From: Blastococcus tunisiensis
GTDB taxonomy: Bacteria > Actinomycetota > Actinomycetes > Mycobacteriales > Geodermatophilaceae
Length of the DNA stretch: 64,000 nt
Direction of reading: 5' to 3'
NCBI RefSeq assembly: GCF_900112815.1
Contig: NZ_FOND01000009.1
Coordinates: forward strand, 124,001 to 188,000
Shown here: positions 1-8,907 of the stretch, piece by piece
Numbering within the stretch: position 1 is the first letter of the stretch
Layout of the letters: each line of letters opens with the position of its first letter
Notes under the pieces: model-generated
Told to the model about the DNA's origin: nothing
The model's input: the letters and a program-made list of their open reading frames with translations, nothing else
Database searches by the model: none
Position numbers and translations under genes: made by a program

Positions 1-2036
1 GGCTGATCGACGACCTGGACCGGCTGGACTGGTCCGACTCCCTGAAGCTGATGCAGCGCAACTGGATCGGCCGCTCCACCGGGGCGAAGGTCCGGTTCGC
101 CGCCGGTCAGGAGACGGTCGAGGTCTTCACCACCCGCCCCGACACGCTGTTCGGCGCCACCTACATGGTGCTGGCGCCCGAGCACCCGCTGGTCGGCGCA
201 CTGACGGCCGAGGCGTGGCCGGACGGCACCAACGAGCGCTGGACCGGGGGAGCGGGCACGCCCGCGGAGGCGGTGCGCGACTACCAGCGGCAGGCGTCCC
301 GCCGCTCGGAGCTGGACCGCCAGGACGCCGGCCGCGAGAAGACCGGCGTGTGGCTGGGCGTCACCGCCGTCAACCCGGTCAACGGCCGCGAGCTGCCCGT
401 CTTCATCGCCGACTACGTGCTCACCGGGTACGGCACCGGCGCGATCATGGCCGTGCCGGGGGAGGACACCCGGGACTTCGACTTCGCGGAGGCGTTCGGG
501 CTGCCGGTCGTGCGCACCGTCCAGCCACCGGCGGACTTCGCGGGCGGTGCGTACACCGGCAGCGGCCCGATGATCAACTCGTCCAACGACGAGATCTCGC
601 TGGACGGCCTGGAGAAGGCCGAGGCCATCGCCCGCATCACCGAGTGGCTCGTGCAGCACGGGCACGGCGAGGCGACCACCACCTACAAGCTGCGCGACTG
701 GCTGTTCAGCCGGCAGCGCTACTGGGGCGAGCCGTTCCCGATCGTCTACGACGAGGACGACCTGCCGGTCGCCGTCCCGACGTCGATGCTGCCCGTCCTG
801 CTGCCCGAGGTGGACGACTACTCGCCGAAGACCTTCGCCGACGACGACGCCGACTCCGCGCCCGAGCCCCCGCTCTCCCGGGCCACCGACTGGACGACGG
901 TCGAGCTGGACCTGGGCGACGGCCCGAAGAAGTACCGCCGGGAGACCAACACGATGCCCAACTGGGCCGGCTCGTGCTGGTACTACCTGCGCTATCTGGA
1001 CCCCGCCGACGACGAGCGGATGGTCGACCCCGCGCTGGAGGAGTACTGGCTGGGCCCCCGGGAGCCCGGCGACGTCGGCGGCGTGGACCTCTACGTCGGC
1101 GGCGTCGAGCACGCCGTCCTGCACCTGCTGTACGCCCGCTTCTGGCACAAGGTCCTGCACGACCTCGGCCACGTGTCCAGCGAGGAGCCGTTCCGCCGGC
1201 TGGTCAACCAGGGCTACATCTCCGCCTTCGCCTACACCGACGAGCGCGGCTTCTACGTGCCCGCCGCCGACGTGGAGGAGAAGGACGGCCGCTTCTTCTA
1301 CGAGGGGAGTCCGGTCAACCGCGAGTACGGCAAGATCGGCAAGAGCCTCAAGAACATGGTCACGCCGGACGAGATGATCGGCGCGTACGGCGCGGACACC
1401 TTCCGGGTCTACGAGATGTCGACCGGTCCGCTGGACCAGTCGCGCCCCTGGGAGACGAAGGCCGTCGTCGGCTCGCAGCGGCTGCTGCAGCGGATCTGGC
1501 GCGTCGTGGTCGACGAGGTCTCCGGGGCCGTGCGGGCCTCCGACGACGTGGCGGCGAGCGAGGAGACGCTGCGGGCGCTGCACCGCACCATCGCCGGCGT
1601 TCGGGACGGGTTCTCGACGCTGCGGTTCAACATCGCGATCGCCCGCATCACCGAGCTGACCAACCACCTGACCCAGGCCTACGGGGCGTCGTCGCCGCTG
1701 CCCCGGTCGGTCGTCGAGCCGCTGGTGCTGCTGGTCGCGCCGCTGGCCCCGCACCTGGCCGACGAGCTGTGGACCCGGCTGGGTCACGACGGCTCCTCGG
1801 CGTGGACCCCGTTCCCGGTCGCGGACGAGCGCTGGCTGGTCGAGGACACCGTGCAGGTCGCCGTGCAGGTCAACGGCAAGGTGCGGTCGCAGGTCAGCGT
1901 GCCGGCCGACGCCGACGCCGCGGCCCTGGAGGCGGCGGCGCGGGCCGACGACAAGATCGCCGGCTACCTGGACGGCGCCACCGTGCGGCGCGTCGTCGCC
2001 GTCCCCGGCCGGCTGGTCAACTTCGTCCTCGGCTAG
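1..2036 (+). CDS. leuS: Leucyl-tRNA synthetase, 3' part (5' end outside window)
   Basis: Class I aminoacyl-tRNA synthetase that charges tRNA-Leu in the cytoplasm. The reading frame is open from base 3, so the gene enters from the left edge and the HIGH signature lies outside. About 677 residues are present. The CP1 editing domain is recognisable from [10 protein letters not shown] and [15 protein letters not shown]. The catalytic KMSKS loop appears as KIGKSLKN (bases 1332-1355), close to the form usual in actinobacterial LeuRS. The anticodon-binding and C-terminal domains follow, ending in a VQVNGKVR stretch typical of the family. The frame is intact and ends with TAG. Confidence 0.97.
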   Translation, partial: LIDDLDRLDWSDSLKLMQRNWIGRSTGAKVRFAAGQETVEVFTTRPDTLFGATYMVLAPEHPLVGALTAEAWPDGTNERWTGGAGTPAEAVRDYQRQASRRSELDRQDAGREKTGVWLGVTAVNPVNGRELPVFIADYVLTGYGTGAIMAVPGEDTRDFDFAEAFGLPVVRTVQPPADFAGGAYTGSGPMINSSNDEISLDGLEKAEAIARITEWLVQHGHGEATTTYKLRDWLFSRQRYWGEPFPIVYDEDDLPVAVPTSMLPVLLPEVDDYSPKTFADDDADSAPEPPLSRATDWTTVELDLGDGPKKYRRETNTMPNWAGSCWYYLRYLDPADDERMVDPALEEYWLGPREPGDVGGVDLYVGGVEHAVLHLLYARFWHKVLHDLGHVSSEEPFRRLVNQGYISAFAYTDERGFYVPAADVEEKDGRFFYEGSPVNREYGKIGKSLKNMVTPDEMIGAYGADTFRVYEMSTGPLDQSRPWETKAVVGSQRLLQRIWRVVVDEVSGAVRASDDVAASEETLRALHRTIAGVRDGFSTLRFNIAIARITELTNHLTQAYGASSPLPRSVVEPLVLLVAPLAPHLADELWTRLGHDGSSAWTPFPVADERWLVEDTVQVAVQVNGKVRSQVSVPADADAAALEAAARADDKIAGYLDGATVRRVVAVPGRLVNFVLG

Positions 2037-2213
2037 GACGTCGCGGTCCTCGCCGACCGCACCGCGGCGACGTGCCACGCGTCCGACACGCGCAGCCCTG
2101 TCGGTGCGCCTGCGCGGACCTCTCCGTGTCCACCCGGGGTCAGGGGGAGCCGAGTCCGGCAGCAAGGTGTGCTGCGCGGTGCGCACACGTCGTCCGGGTG
2201 CGGTGGTCGGAGG

Positions 2214-2435
2214 TCAGCGCGAGCGCTTGGCGGCCTTGCGTTCGGCCTTGAGGCGGGCCTTCCGGGCGCGGGCCTCGATGGCCTGGCGGGTGGTGCGGCC
2301 GTCCTTGCGGCCGAGCGCCCATCTCAGCAGCCGCAGGAGAGCCCGGTCGAGGCCCGCGTCGTTGCCCATGCCGCCCTGGGAGTCCTCGCCCAGGAAGTTC
2401 CGGTCCGGGGAGTGCCAGGGGTCTGCCGAACTCAT
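2214..2435 (-). CDS. Small basic hypothetical protein, last gene of the lipB operon
   Basis: Encodes 73 residues with an acidic/polar N-terminus and a strongly basic C-terminus (KARLKAERKAAKRSR), which may bind nucleic acid or simply be disordered. I do not recognise a family. Its ATG overlaps the TGA of the upstream PPOX gene as ATGA, so it is almost certainly translated by coupling as the third cistron after lipB. No signal peptide or membrane segment is visible. The 170 bases separating it from the convergent leuS hold no gene I can support. Confidence 0.6.
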   Translation of the reverse strand: MSSADPWHSPDRNFLGEDSQGGMGNDAGLDRALLRLLRWALGRKDGRTTRQAIEARARKARLKAERKAAKRSR

Positions 2436-2815
2436 GGGGCGCTGATGCGGAGCAGCTCGTGGCGCTCACCGGCGCGGCGCAGCGCCCGGTGCCAGGCCCG
2501 GGAGATCGCGTTGCCGAGGGTGAACCTCAGCCCGTAGGCGTGGCGCAGCGCAGCGAGCGCACCCGGGTGGTCGGGAGGCGGGACGAACTCGGCGGTCGCC
2601 TCCACGGCGGGGCCGAGGACCCGGCCCCGGACGTCGCACGGGGCCACCGTGACCCGGCTCGTGTGCCGCAGCCGCTTCACCTTCCCGGAGTCCGCGCGGG
2701 TCCAGACCACCAGCGAGTCGCCGTCCGGTGCCGCCCACACCGGGGTCGCGACCGGGACGCCGGTCCGCCGGAACGTGGTGAGGCTGACGTACTCGCTGCG
2801 GGGGAGCGGGGTCAC
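2432..2815 (-). CDS. PPOX-class F420-dependent oxidoreductase-like protein
   Basis: A 127-residue protein of the split beta-barrel (FMN/F420-binding, pyridoxamine-phosphate-oxidase-like) superfamily. The opening [19 protein letters not shown] and the following [15 protein letters not shown] pattern are typical of actinobacterial F420-dependent reductases of the FDOR-B type. Cofactor and substrate are inferred from family only. The start is GTG, overlapping the lipB stop as GTGA, which fixes the start and indicates translational coupling. The same frame stays open far upstream, but that part is the shadow of lipB. Confidence 0.8.
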   Translation of the reverse strand: MTPLPRSEYVSLTTFRRTGVPVATPVWAAPDGDSLVVWTRADSGKVKRLRHTSRVTVAPCDVRGRVLGPAVEATAEFVPPPDHPGALAALRHAYGLRFTLGNAISRAWHRALRRAGERHELLRISAP

Positions 2816-3456
2816 GCGGGTGCGGGCGCCGCGGTCAGGACCCGGGTCATGGCGGCCTCGACCGGGCCGATCGCGGCGGCCGTCGGGACGTCGCGACCGA
2901 GCTCCGCCGACAGCGAGGTGACACCCGCATCGGGGATGCCGCACGGGATCATGTTGGCGAACGCCGTCATGTCCGGGTCGCAGTTGAGGGCGAAGCCGTG
3001 CATCGTCACGCCGCGGGCGACGCGGACCCCGATGGCCGCGACCTTGCGCTCGGGGCGTGCCCCGTCGGCGGCGACCCAGACACCGCTGCGACCCTCGACC
3101 CGGATCGTCTCGAGACCGAAGCCGGCGCAGACCTCGATCAGCGCGTCCTCCAGCCGGCGGACGTGGGCGACGACGTCGACCGGATCGGGCAGCGCGACGA
3201 TCGGATAGCCGACCAGTTGTCCCGGGCCGTGCCAGGTGATCTTGCCGCCGCGGTCGACGTCGATGACCGGGGTGCCGTCGAACGGGCGCTCGTGCGGCTC
3301 GGTGCGCTTGCCGGCGGTGTAGACCGCCGGGTGCTCCAGCAGCAGCAGGGTGTCCGGCCCCGTCCCGGCCACCCGCTGCGCGTGCAGCTCGCGCTGCTGC
3401 GCCCAGGCCTGCTCGTAGGGAACCGTGCCCGCCCGGATGATCCGCAGTCCGCTCAC
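2812..3456 (-). CDS. lipB: Octanoyl-[acyl-carrier-protein]:protein N-octanoyltransferase LipB
   Basis: Transfers octanoyl groups from ACP to the lipoyl lysine of 2-oxoacid dehydrogenase E2 and GcvH proteins, the first step of endogenous lipoate synthesis. The 214-residue length is normal. The hallmark [17 protein letters not shown] is present, with the catalytic Lys in [10 protein letters not shown] and the thioester-forming Cys in [13 protein letters not shown]. It heads a three-gene operon with a PPOX protein and a small basic protein. sucB and gcvT, whose pathways need lipoate, lie nearby. The GTG start sits 6 nt behind a TAGGCT box, suggesting a leaderless mRNA. lipA is not in this window. 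Confidence 0.96.
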   Translation of the reverse strand: MSGLRIIRAGTVPYEQAWAQQRELHAQRVAGTGPDTLLLLEHPAVYTAGKRTEPHERPFDGTPVIDVDRGGKITWHGPGQLVGYPIVALPDPVDVVAHVRRLEDALIEVCAGFGLETIRVEGRSGVWVAADGARPERKVAAIGVRVARGVTMHGFALNCDPDMTAFANMIPCGIPDAGVTSLSAELGRDVPTAAAIGPVEAAMTRVLTAAPAPA

Positions 3457-3462
3457 CGCACC

Positions 3463-3468
3463 AGCCTA
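3463..3468 (-). promoter_or_regulatory. Predicted -10 box of lipB (TAGGCT)
   Basis: TAGGCT on the minus strand ends 6 nt before the lipB GTG. No ribosome-binding site fits in between, so transcription probably begins at or next to the start codon. Confidence 0.6.
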
Positions 3469-3651
3469 TGCCGCTGCCCGGGCAGGACGCCGTCCTCGCG
3501 AGGTCGCCGCGCGGCCGTCCGCCCCGCTCGGCCGTGCGCACGCATCGCCGCACGAAATGCGCAACGGGCCTGGTCAGGGAGACGGTCGCTTGCCATGCTC
3601 GCCCCGACCCGGCACGCCGTGGTGCCGAGCGCAGGATCGGTGGAGGTACGG

Positions 3652-5067
3652 ATGAGCGACGAGTTGTGGCGCAAGGGTGCGGGAGAGCTCGCCGGGATGA
3701 TCGGGTCCGGCGCGGTCTCCTCGGTCGAGGTCGTGGAGGCGCACCTGGCGCGGATCGAGGCGGTCAACCCCGCGCTCAACGCGGTGGTGGTCGTCCTGGC
3801 CGACCAGGCACTGGAGGCCGCCAAGCTCGCCGACCAGCGGACCGCCGCCGGGAACGGCGACCTCGGCCCGCTGCACGGGGTGCCGGTGACGATCAAGGAG
3901 AACATCGACGTCGCCGGTACCGCGACGACCAACGGTGTGCCCGCGCTGGCCGAGGCGGTCGCGCCGGTCGACGCCCCGGTCGTGGAGCGGCTGCGTGCCG
4001 CCGGCGCCATCGTCATCGGCCGCACCAACCTGCCCGACATGGCCCTGCGCATCTCGACCGACAGCAGTCTGCGGGGCCTCACCCGCAACCCCTGGCACGC
4101 CGACCGGACCGCGGGCGGGTCCTCCGGGGGCGAGGCGTCGGCGCTGGCATCGGGCATGTCCCCGCTCGGGGCCGGCAACGACATCGGCGGGTCGCTGCGC
4201 AACCCGGCGCACTGCTGCGGTGTCTCCTCGATCAAGCCGACGCCCGGCCGGGTGCCGCACGCCACCGTCATCGCGCCCGAGGACGGGCCGCTGTCGTTCC
4301 AGATGATGATGGTCAACGGCCCGATGGCCCGGGACCTCGGCGACGTGCGCATGGCCCTGGAGATCATGAGCGGCCCCGACCGGCGGGACCCGGAGTGCCT
4401 TCCCGTGCCGCTGAGCTACCCCGACTCCGGACGTCCGGTGCGGGTCGCGCTGCTGGCCGAACCGCCCGGCGGCAGCACGGACGCCGGCATCGCCGACGTG
4501 GTCCGTCAGGCCGGCGCGCATCTCGCGGCCGCGGGGTACGAGGTGGAGGAGGTCACGCCGCCGGAGTACGAGACGGCGGTCGACCTGTGGCGCGACTTCC
4601 TGTTCACCGAGATCCGCACCCTCCAGCCGCTGCTGGAACAGGTGATGGGTGCCGACGGGAAGGGGTTCCTCACCGGGGTCCTCCGGGACCACCCGCGCCT
4701 GGACGTCGACGCCTACGTGCAGATGTTCGTGCGCCGGCGCCAGGTGGCCCGCCGGTGGGCGGAGTTCCTCGAGGACTACCCGGTGGTCCTCACGCCGGTG
4801 TGGGCGCAGCCCGCGTTCCCGCACGGCTGGGACGTGGCCAGCGACGAGCAGGCGGACGCGGCGATCGAGCTGCTCCGGCCGGTCATGCCGGCCAACCTCC
4901 TGGGGCTGCCGTCTGCGGCGACCCCCGGCGGCCTCGCCGACGGCATGCCCGTCGGGGTGCAGTGCATGGCCGCGCCGTTCCGCGAGGACCGGGCGCTCGA
5001 TGCCGCCGCGGCCATCCAGGCGGCGGTCGGTGCCCTCACCCCGGTGGACCCCTTCGTGAACGGCTGA
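3652..5067 (+). CDS. Amidase signature (AS) family hydrolase
   Basis: A 471-residue amidase of the AS family, which hydrolyses carboxamides through a Ser-cisSer-Lys triad. The triad residues are visible: Lys82 in IKEN, the cis-Ser in GGSSGG (157-158) and nucleophile Ser181 in GNDIGGSLR. The usual GSDxGGS motif has Asn in place of the first Ser. The C-terminal half carries the normal family pattern up to the GLPVGVQ-like stretch (GMPVGVQCM). The ATG follows GGAGG at 3642-3646, so this start is preferred over the longer open frame. Substrate cannot be read from sequence. It is not GatA, since no gatB or gatC is adjacent. Confidence 0.9.
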   Translation: MSDELWRKGAGELAGMIGSGAVSSVEVVEAHLARIEAVNPALNAVVVVLADQALEAAKLADQRTAAGNGDLGPLHGVPVTIKENIDVAGTATTNGVPALAEAVAPVDAPVVERLRAAGAIVIGRTNLPDMALRISTDSSLRGLTRNPWHADRTAGGSSGGEASALASGMSPLGAGNDIGGSLRNPAHCCGVSSIKPTPGRVPHATVIAPEDGPLSFQMMMVNGPMARDLGDVRMALEIMSGPDRRDPECLPVPLSYPDSGRPVRVALLAEPPGGSTDAGIADVVRQAGAHLAAAGYEVEEVTPPEYETAVDLWRDFLFTEIRTLQPLLEQVMGADGKGFLTGVLRDHPRLDVDAYVQMFVRRRQVARRWAEFLEDYPVVLTPVWAQPAFPHGWDVASDEQADAAIELLRPVMPANLLGLPSAATPGGLADGMPVGVQCMAAPFREDRALDAAAAIQAAVGALTPVDPFVNG

Positions 5068-5104
5068 CACCGACGCCCGCCGCCCGCCGGCCGGGGCGGA
5101 GGGC

Positions 5105-5839
5105 TCAGGCGAGCCGTCGGGGCTCGACCCTGGTCTCGACGGCCGTGCCGTCGGCTCCCCGCTCCACCCGGTAGGCGGCGGCACCGGGACGGTCGGCGAC
5201 CGCCTCCGCGAGCGTCGTCCCCCGGTACACGAGCCCGGCGCCGTCGTCGGTGGCGTGCCCACCGGGGAGGGTGCCGTCGGCCACCAGCCGGTGGTACAGC
5301 GGGCGCCGCTGCTCCTCGGAGTCGTAGTGCACGCCGTTGGACGTCGGGATGAGGCCGAGTCCGTTCGTCACCGGACGCAGGTCGGGGCCGAAGGAGTCGG
5401 TGGTGCCGCCGACGTGCCAGCACAGCGAGCCGGCGGACACCCCGCCGAGCACGACGCCGGCCTGCCACGCCTCGCGGAAGATCTCGTCGAGGCCGTGCAC
5501 CCGCCAGACCGCCAGCAGGTTGGCCACACTGCCGCCGCCGACCCAGACCACGTCCTGGGCGAGCAGGTGGGCGCGCATGTCGGCCACCGTCGGCATCGTG
5601 AACAGGCTCAGATGGCTGACCTGCACGGCGCTCCCGGCGAACGCGCCGTAGACGCCGGCGATCCGCACCGGGTCGTCGCCGGTCGCCGTCCCCAGGTAGC
5701 AGAGCCGCGGCCGGTCCGGCGCTCCGGCGAGCTCCACGGCCAGGTCGAAGACCGGCCCCGGCCGCCAGTCGTAGGGGCCGCGGCCACGGGAGGCGAACCC
5801 CATGCTGGTGGCCAGGATGGTCGGCTGGGACGCGGGCAT
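5105..5839 (-). CDS. Peptidase S51 family protein (dipeptidase E-like)
   Basis: A 244-residue class-I-glutamine-amidotransferase-fold serine peptidase of the PepE/cyanophycinase group. The nucleophile elbow is GGVSAGS, preceded by WVGGGSVANLL, and followed by GLGLIPTSNGVHYDSE and PGGHATDDG, which fit the family. This group removes N-terminal Asp dipeptides or cyanophycin; no cyanophycin synthetase is nearby, so a PepE-like role is more likely. The ATG shares one base with the stop of the upstream FAD oxidoreductase (TGATG), so the two are co-translated. It converges with the amidase. Confidence 0.85.
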   Translation of the reverse strand: MPASQPTILATSMGFASRGRGPYDWRPGPVFDLAVELAGAPDRPRLCYLGTATGDDPVRIAGVYGAFAGSAVQVSHLSLFTMPTVADMRAHLLAQDVVWVGGGSVANLLAVWRVHGLDEIFREAWQAGVVLGGVSAGSLCWHVGGTTDSFGPDLRPVTNGLGLIPTSNGVHYDSEEQRRPLYHRLVADGTLPGGHATDDGAGLVYRGTTLAEAVADRPGAAAYRVERGADGTAVETRVEPRRLA

Positions 5840-7086
5840 CAGGAGGTCCTCCGGTCGTCGTGGTGCGCCGGGCGCACCGTGCGGAGGACGGCGCGGGCGG
5901 CGCGCGCCCCGCTCGCCATGGCGCCCTGGATGGAAGGGGTGTCGCGGTGGTCGCCGCACACGAACAAGCCGTCCCCGAGCTCGACCGGCCGGCGCAGCCG
6001 CAGCGGGGGCAGCGCGGCGGGTTGGGCACCGGGGACGGTGACGGTGGTGAGGTGGTCGAGGTCGTCCGGCGCGACGTCGTGCGCCGCGGCGATCTCGGCG
6101 CGCACCTCCTCCTCGCGGGTCGGCGCGAGGGTGGAGCTCGCGAGCAGCGCCCGTCCGTCGGGGCTGTACCGCGGTTGCGCGTCGGAGACGACCACCGAGT
6201 TCACCAGCCGGCCGCCCGGAGCACCCAGCACGATCAGCGGACGTCGCCACGGTGACTCCGGCAGGACGTGGAGGTGCGTCGTCACCTGGCGGGGCGCCGA
6301 CGCCTCGACGGCCGGCAGCAGCCGGGCAGCGGTGTCCGGGTCGGTGGCGACGACGACGGCGGTCGCCGACCAGGTGCCGTCGTCGGTGACGACGGAGCCC
6401 GGGGAGACCGAACGGGCCGCGGTGTGCAGGGAGAGGCGCCCGGGCGCGAGCCGGTCGGCCAGCTGCTCGCCCACGGCCTGCATCCCCCTGGCCGGCAGGC
6501 CGATCGAGCCGCGGACGAAGCTGCGCCAGAGCAGGTCGAGGTAGCGGCTGGACGTACCGAGCTCGTCCTCCAGCAGGACGCCGGCGAGGAAGGGCCGGAA
6601 GAACCGGTCGAGCGCGGTGCTGCCCACGCCGGCGGCACGCAGCGCCTGTTCCGCGGTCCGCTCCGGGGCCGCCAGGAGGCGGCCGACGGGGAGGTATCCG
6701 GCGCGCACGGAGAAGGCGGCGAGCGCGGCCTTGTCCCGCAGCGAGCCGACGGGGGCGGTGGCCGTGCCGAGCACGTCCGCCGGTCGCTGTCGTGGGTCGA
6801 CGACCCGGTGGGCCGTCCCGTCGACCCGGACGACGGCCCCGCGCTCGAACCAGCCGAGCTGCAGCGCCCCGAGGTCGAGGTCGGCCGCCCGGGGGTAGCC
6901 GGTGTTGAGCACCTGGAAGCCGCGGTCGACGACGAACCCGTCGATCCGCTCGGTGGACAGCCGGCCGCCGGCGTGGGCCCCCGCCTCGAGGACGTGCACG
7001 TCGACCCCGGCCGCGGCCAGCCGGACGGCCGCCGAGAGCCCGGCCAGGCCGGCCCCGACCACCACGACCTCGGCGCGCGACGACAT
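5839..7086 (-). CDS. NAD(P)/FAD-dependent oxidoreductase, protoporphyrinogen-oxidase/phytoene-desaturase-like
   Basis: A 415-residue flavoprotein of the amine-oxidase superfamily. The N-terminal dinucleotide-binding motif VVVVGAGLAGLSAA is followed by the second Rossmann strand acid (HVLEAGAHAGGRLST), and the C-terminal FAD contact motif is LFVCGDHRDTPSIQGAMASG. The substrate is unknown; no carotenoid or haem genes are adjacent. It is the first gene of a two-gene operon with the S51 peptidase. The ATG lies 6 nt after TACCGT, consistent with a leaderless transcript, and diverges from the kinase gene. Confidence 0.88.
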   Translation of the reverse strand: MSSRAEVVVVGAGLAGLSAAVRLAAAGVDVHVLEAGAHAGGRLSTERIDGFVVDRGFQVLNTGYPRAADLDLGALQLGWFERGAVVRVDGTAHRVVDPRQRPADVLGTATAPVGSLRDKAALAAFSVRAGYLPVGRLLAAPERTAEQALRAAGVGSTALDRFFRPFLAGVLLEDELGTSSRYLDLLWRSFVRGSIGLPARGMQAVGEQLADRLAPGRLSLHTAARSVSPGSVVTDDGTWSATAVVVATDPDTAARLLPAVEASAPRQVTTHLHVLPESPWRRPLIVLGAPGGRLVNSVVVSDAQPRYSPDGRALLASSTLAPTREEEVRAEIAAAHDVAPDDLDHLTTVTVPGAQPAALPPLRLRRPVELGDGLFVCGDHRDTPSIQGAMASGARAARAVLRTVRPAHHDDRRTS

Positions 7087-7092
7087 CGTCCG

Positions 7093-7098
7093 ACGGTA
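7093..7098 (-). promoter_or_regulatory. Predicted -10 box of the FAD oxidoreductase (TACCGT)
   Basis: TACCGT on the minus strand ends 6 nt before the ATG at 7086. The divergent kinase gene has the identical hexamer at the identical spacing, 78 bp away. Confidence 0.55.
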
Positions 7099-7176
7099 GC
7101 CGGGAGCCGGGCCGACGACCGGGTGGCCCCGCCGCCGGCCTGTGGACAACCGGGGCGGGCGGACCGTGGCACGCCC

Positions 7177-7182
7177 TACCGT
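7177..7182 (+). promoter_or_regulatory. Predicted -10 box of the atypical kinase gene (TACCGT)
   Basis: TACCGT ends 6 nt before the ATG at 7189, with no Shine-Dalgarno sequence between. Confidence 0.55.
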
Positions 7183-7188
7183 CCGACC

Positions 7189-8901
7189 ATGCCTGCCGCC
7201 GTGCCGCCCGTCGACGCCGGTGCCGTCGGGGCGCCGCCCGTCGTCCCCGGGTACACCCTGGACACGCTGCTCGGTCGTGGCGGCTCCGGGGAGGTCTGGC
7301 GGGCGGTCCCGCGGCGCGGCGGGGAACCGGTCGCCGTGAAGGTGCTCGTGGCCGGTGACCCGGAGCGGCAGGCCCGGGAGGCGGCCCTGCTGGGGGCGCT
7401 CGACCATCCGCACCTCGTCCGGCTGATCGAGGTGGTCCACCAGCCCCGGCGCGGGGGCGCCGCCCGGGTGGCCCTCGTGCTGGACCTCCTGCCCGGTGGC
7501 AGCCTGGCGGCGCTGCTGAGCCGGCGGGGGCGGCTGCGGCCCGGTGAGGTGGTGACCACCATCGCCCCGGTGGCCGCGGCCCTGGCGCACGCCCACGGCA
7601 ACGGCGTGGTCCACGGTGACCTCTCACCGGGCAACATCGTCTTCACCGCCGACGGGCGGCCCGTGCTGACCGACCTCGGCGTGGCCCGGGTGCTGGGGGA
7701 GGAGGCGGCGGCGGAGGTCACGCCGCCCTACGTGGACCCGACCGTCGCCCGGGGCGGGGCGCCCGGGCCCGCCTCCGACGTCTTCGGGATCGCGGCCGCG
7801 GCGTTCCACGCCCTGACCGGCATCGCCCCCTGGAACGCCGCGACACCGGCGGACACGCTGGCCGTGGCCGCCGGTGGGTTGCTCCCCGACCTCGCCGAAC
7901 TGGCGCCGGCCGCGCCGCCGCAGCTGCTCGCCGTCATCAGCCGGGGCCTGGCGGCCGATCCGCACGACCGGGGATCGGCCGCGGCCTTCGCCCTGGACCT
8001 GCGGCACGCCTGCCGCCCGGAACCGGTGCGACTGCCGCGCGACGGCGTCCCCGACGCGGACCTCGGGCGAACCGGCCGTGGTCCCCGCACGGAACTGACC
8101 CACCAGGTGCCGGGCCACCGCGCGCGCCCTGCGCCGGTCGTCGTCGGACCCCCCGCCCGTGGCCGGGGCCGCTGGTCCGGCCGGTGGGCGCGTCCACTGC
8201 CTGCGCGGGCGGGGCTCCTGGGGGTGACCGTCCTCGCCGTGGTGGCGGTCCTCCTGGGTTCGGGCCGGCTGGGGATGCACGGGGCCCGGGACGGCGGGCC
8301 ACCCGGGGACGGCGCCCGGCCGGTGGAGGCGGCGGTCGGTTCGGCGGTCGACGGACCCGGCACGGTCGGACCGGTGTCCGGGGAGCCGGCCCCGGACACC
8401 CCGGTGGCGGGGGACGGGGCGCCGAGCACGGGAGGTGGGGTGCCCGGTGCGGAGGTCCCCCCGGCCGGCAGGGACGCCCGCCCCGCCGACCGCCCCGGAA
8501 CGCCGGGTTCCGCGGAGGTCTGGCAGGCGGTGGTCGCCGACCTCTACCAGCGCCGGGTCGCCGCGTTCACCGCCGCCGCCCCGGAGGCGTGGGGGGACGT
8601 CTACACCTCCGGCAGCTCCCTGCGGTCGGCCGACGAGGAGCACGCCCGCCGGCTGGCCGCGGCCGACGAGGCGCTGCGCGGCTTCGCGCCGGAGGTGGTC
8701 GCGGTGACGGCGGTGCGGACCGACGGGGACCGCGTCGAGCTGGAGCTGGTCGACCGGTGGCCCGGCTACGACGTCGTCGCCGGCGGGCCGGACGGTCCGG
8801 CGCTGCGCACGGTGCCGGGACGACCGGAGACGACCGTGCGCATGGTCCTGGCGCGCACCGTCGGCGGCTGGCGGATCGAGTCCGCACGGCGCCTGCCGTG
8901 A
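7189..8901 (+). CDS. Membrane serine/threonine protein kinase with divergent catalytic motifs
   Basis: A 570-residue protein with an N-terminal kinase domain (about 21-275), a linker, one transmembrane helix (about 341-358) and an outer domain of about 200 residues. The glycine loop is LGRGGSGEVW and the ATP-anchoring lysine is Lys51. The catalytic loop reads VHGDLSPGN, so HRD is HGD, with Asp144 and Asn149 kept. The metal loop is DLG (162-164) rather than DFG. All catalytic acids remain, so activity is plausible. The outer part begins with a Pro/Gly-rich stretch and ends in a compact domain (about 440-570) with no PASTA repeats; I do not recognise it. Stand-alone gene, convergent with the next. 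Confidence 0.85.
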   Translation: MPAAVPPVDAGAVGAPPVVPGYTLDTLLGRGGSGEVWRAVPRRGGEPVAVKVLVAGDPERQAREAALLGALDHPHLVRLIEVVHQPRRGGAARVALVLDLLPGGSLAALLSRRGRLRPGEVVTTIAPVAAALAHAHGNGVVHGDLSPGNIVFTADGRPVLTDLGVARVLGEEAAAEVTPPYVDPTVARGGAPGPASDVFGIAAAAFHALTGIAPWNAATPADTLAVAAGGLLPDLAELAPAAPPQLLAVISRGLAADPHDRGSAAAFALDLRHACRPEPVRLPRDGVPDADLGRTGRGPRTELTHQVPGHRARPAPVVVGPPARGRGRWSGRWARPLPARAGLLGVTVLAVVAVLLGSGRLGMHGARDGGPPGDGARPVEAAVGSAVDGPGTVGPVSGEPAPDTPVAGDGAPSTGGGVPGAEVPPAGRDARPADRPGTPGSAEVWQAVVADLYQRRVAAFTAAAPEAWGDVYTSGSSLRSADEEHARRLAAADEALRGFAPEVVAVTAVRTDGDRVELELVDRWPGYDVVAGGPDGPALRTVPGRPETTVRMVLARTVGGWRIESARRLP

Positions 8902-8907
8902 GGGCGG

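Noticed and set aside
2037-2213. Possible tRNA or small RNA between leuS and the lipB operon
   Set aside because: GC-rich with short inverted repeats but no cloverleaf, TTC loop or conserved RNA motif could be found.
215-2251. 678-codon open frame overlapping leuS in another frame
   Set aside because: Arg/Gly/Pro-rich translation without motifs; a high-GC shadow of leuS.
2998-3651. N-terminal extension of the amidase back to 2998
   Set aside because: The extension is antisense to lipB, and a strong ribosome-binding site precedes ATG 3652, where amidase homology begins.
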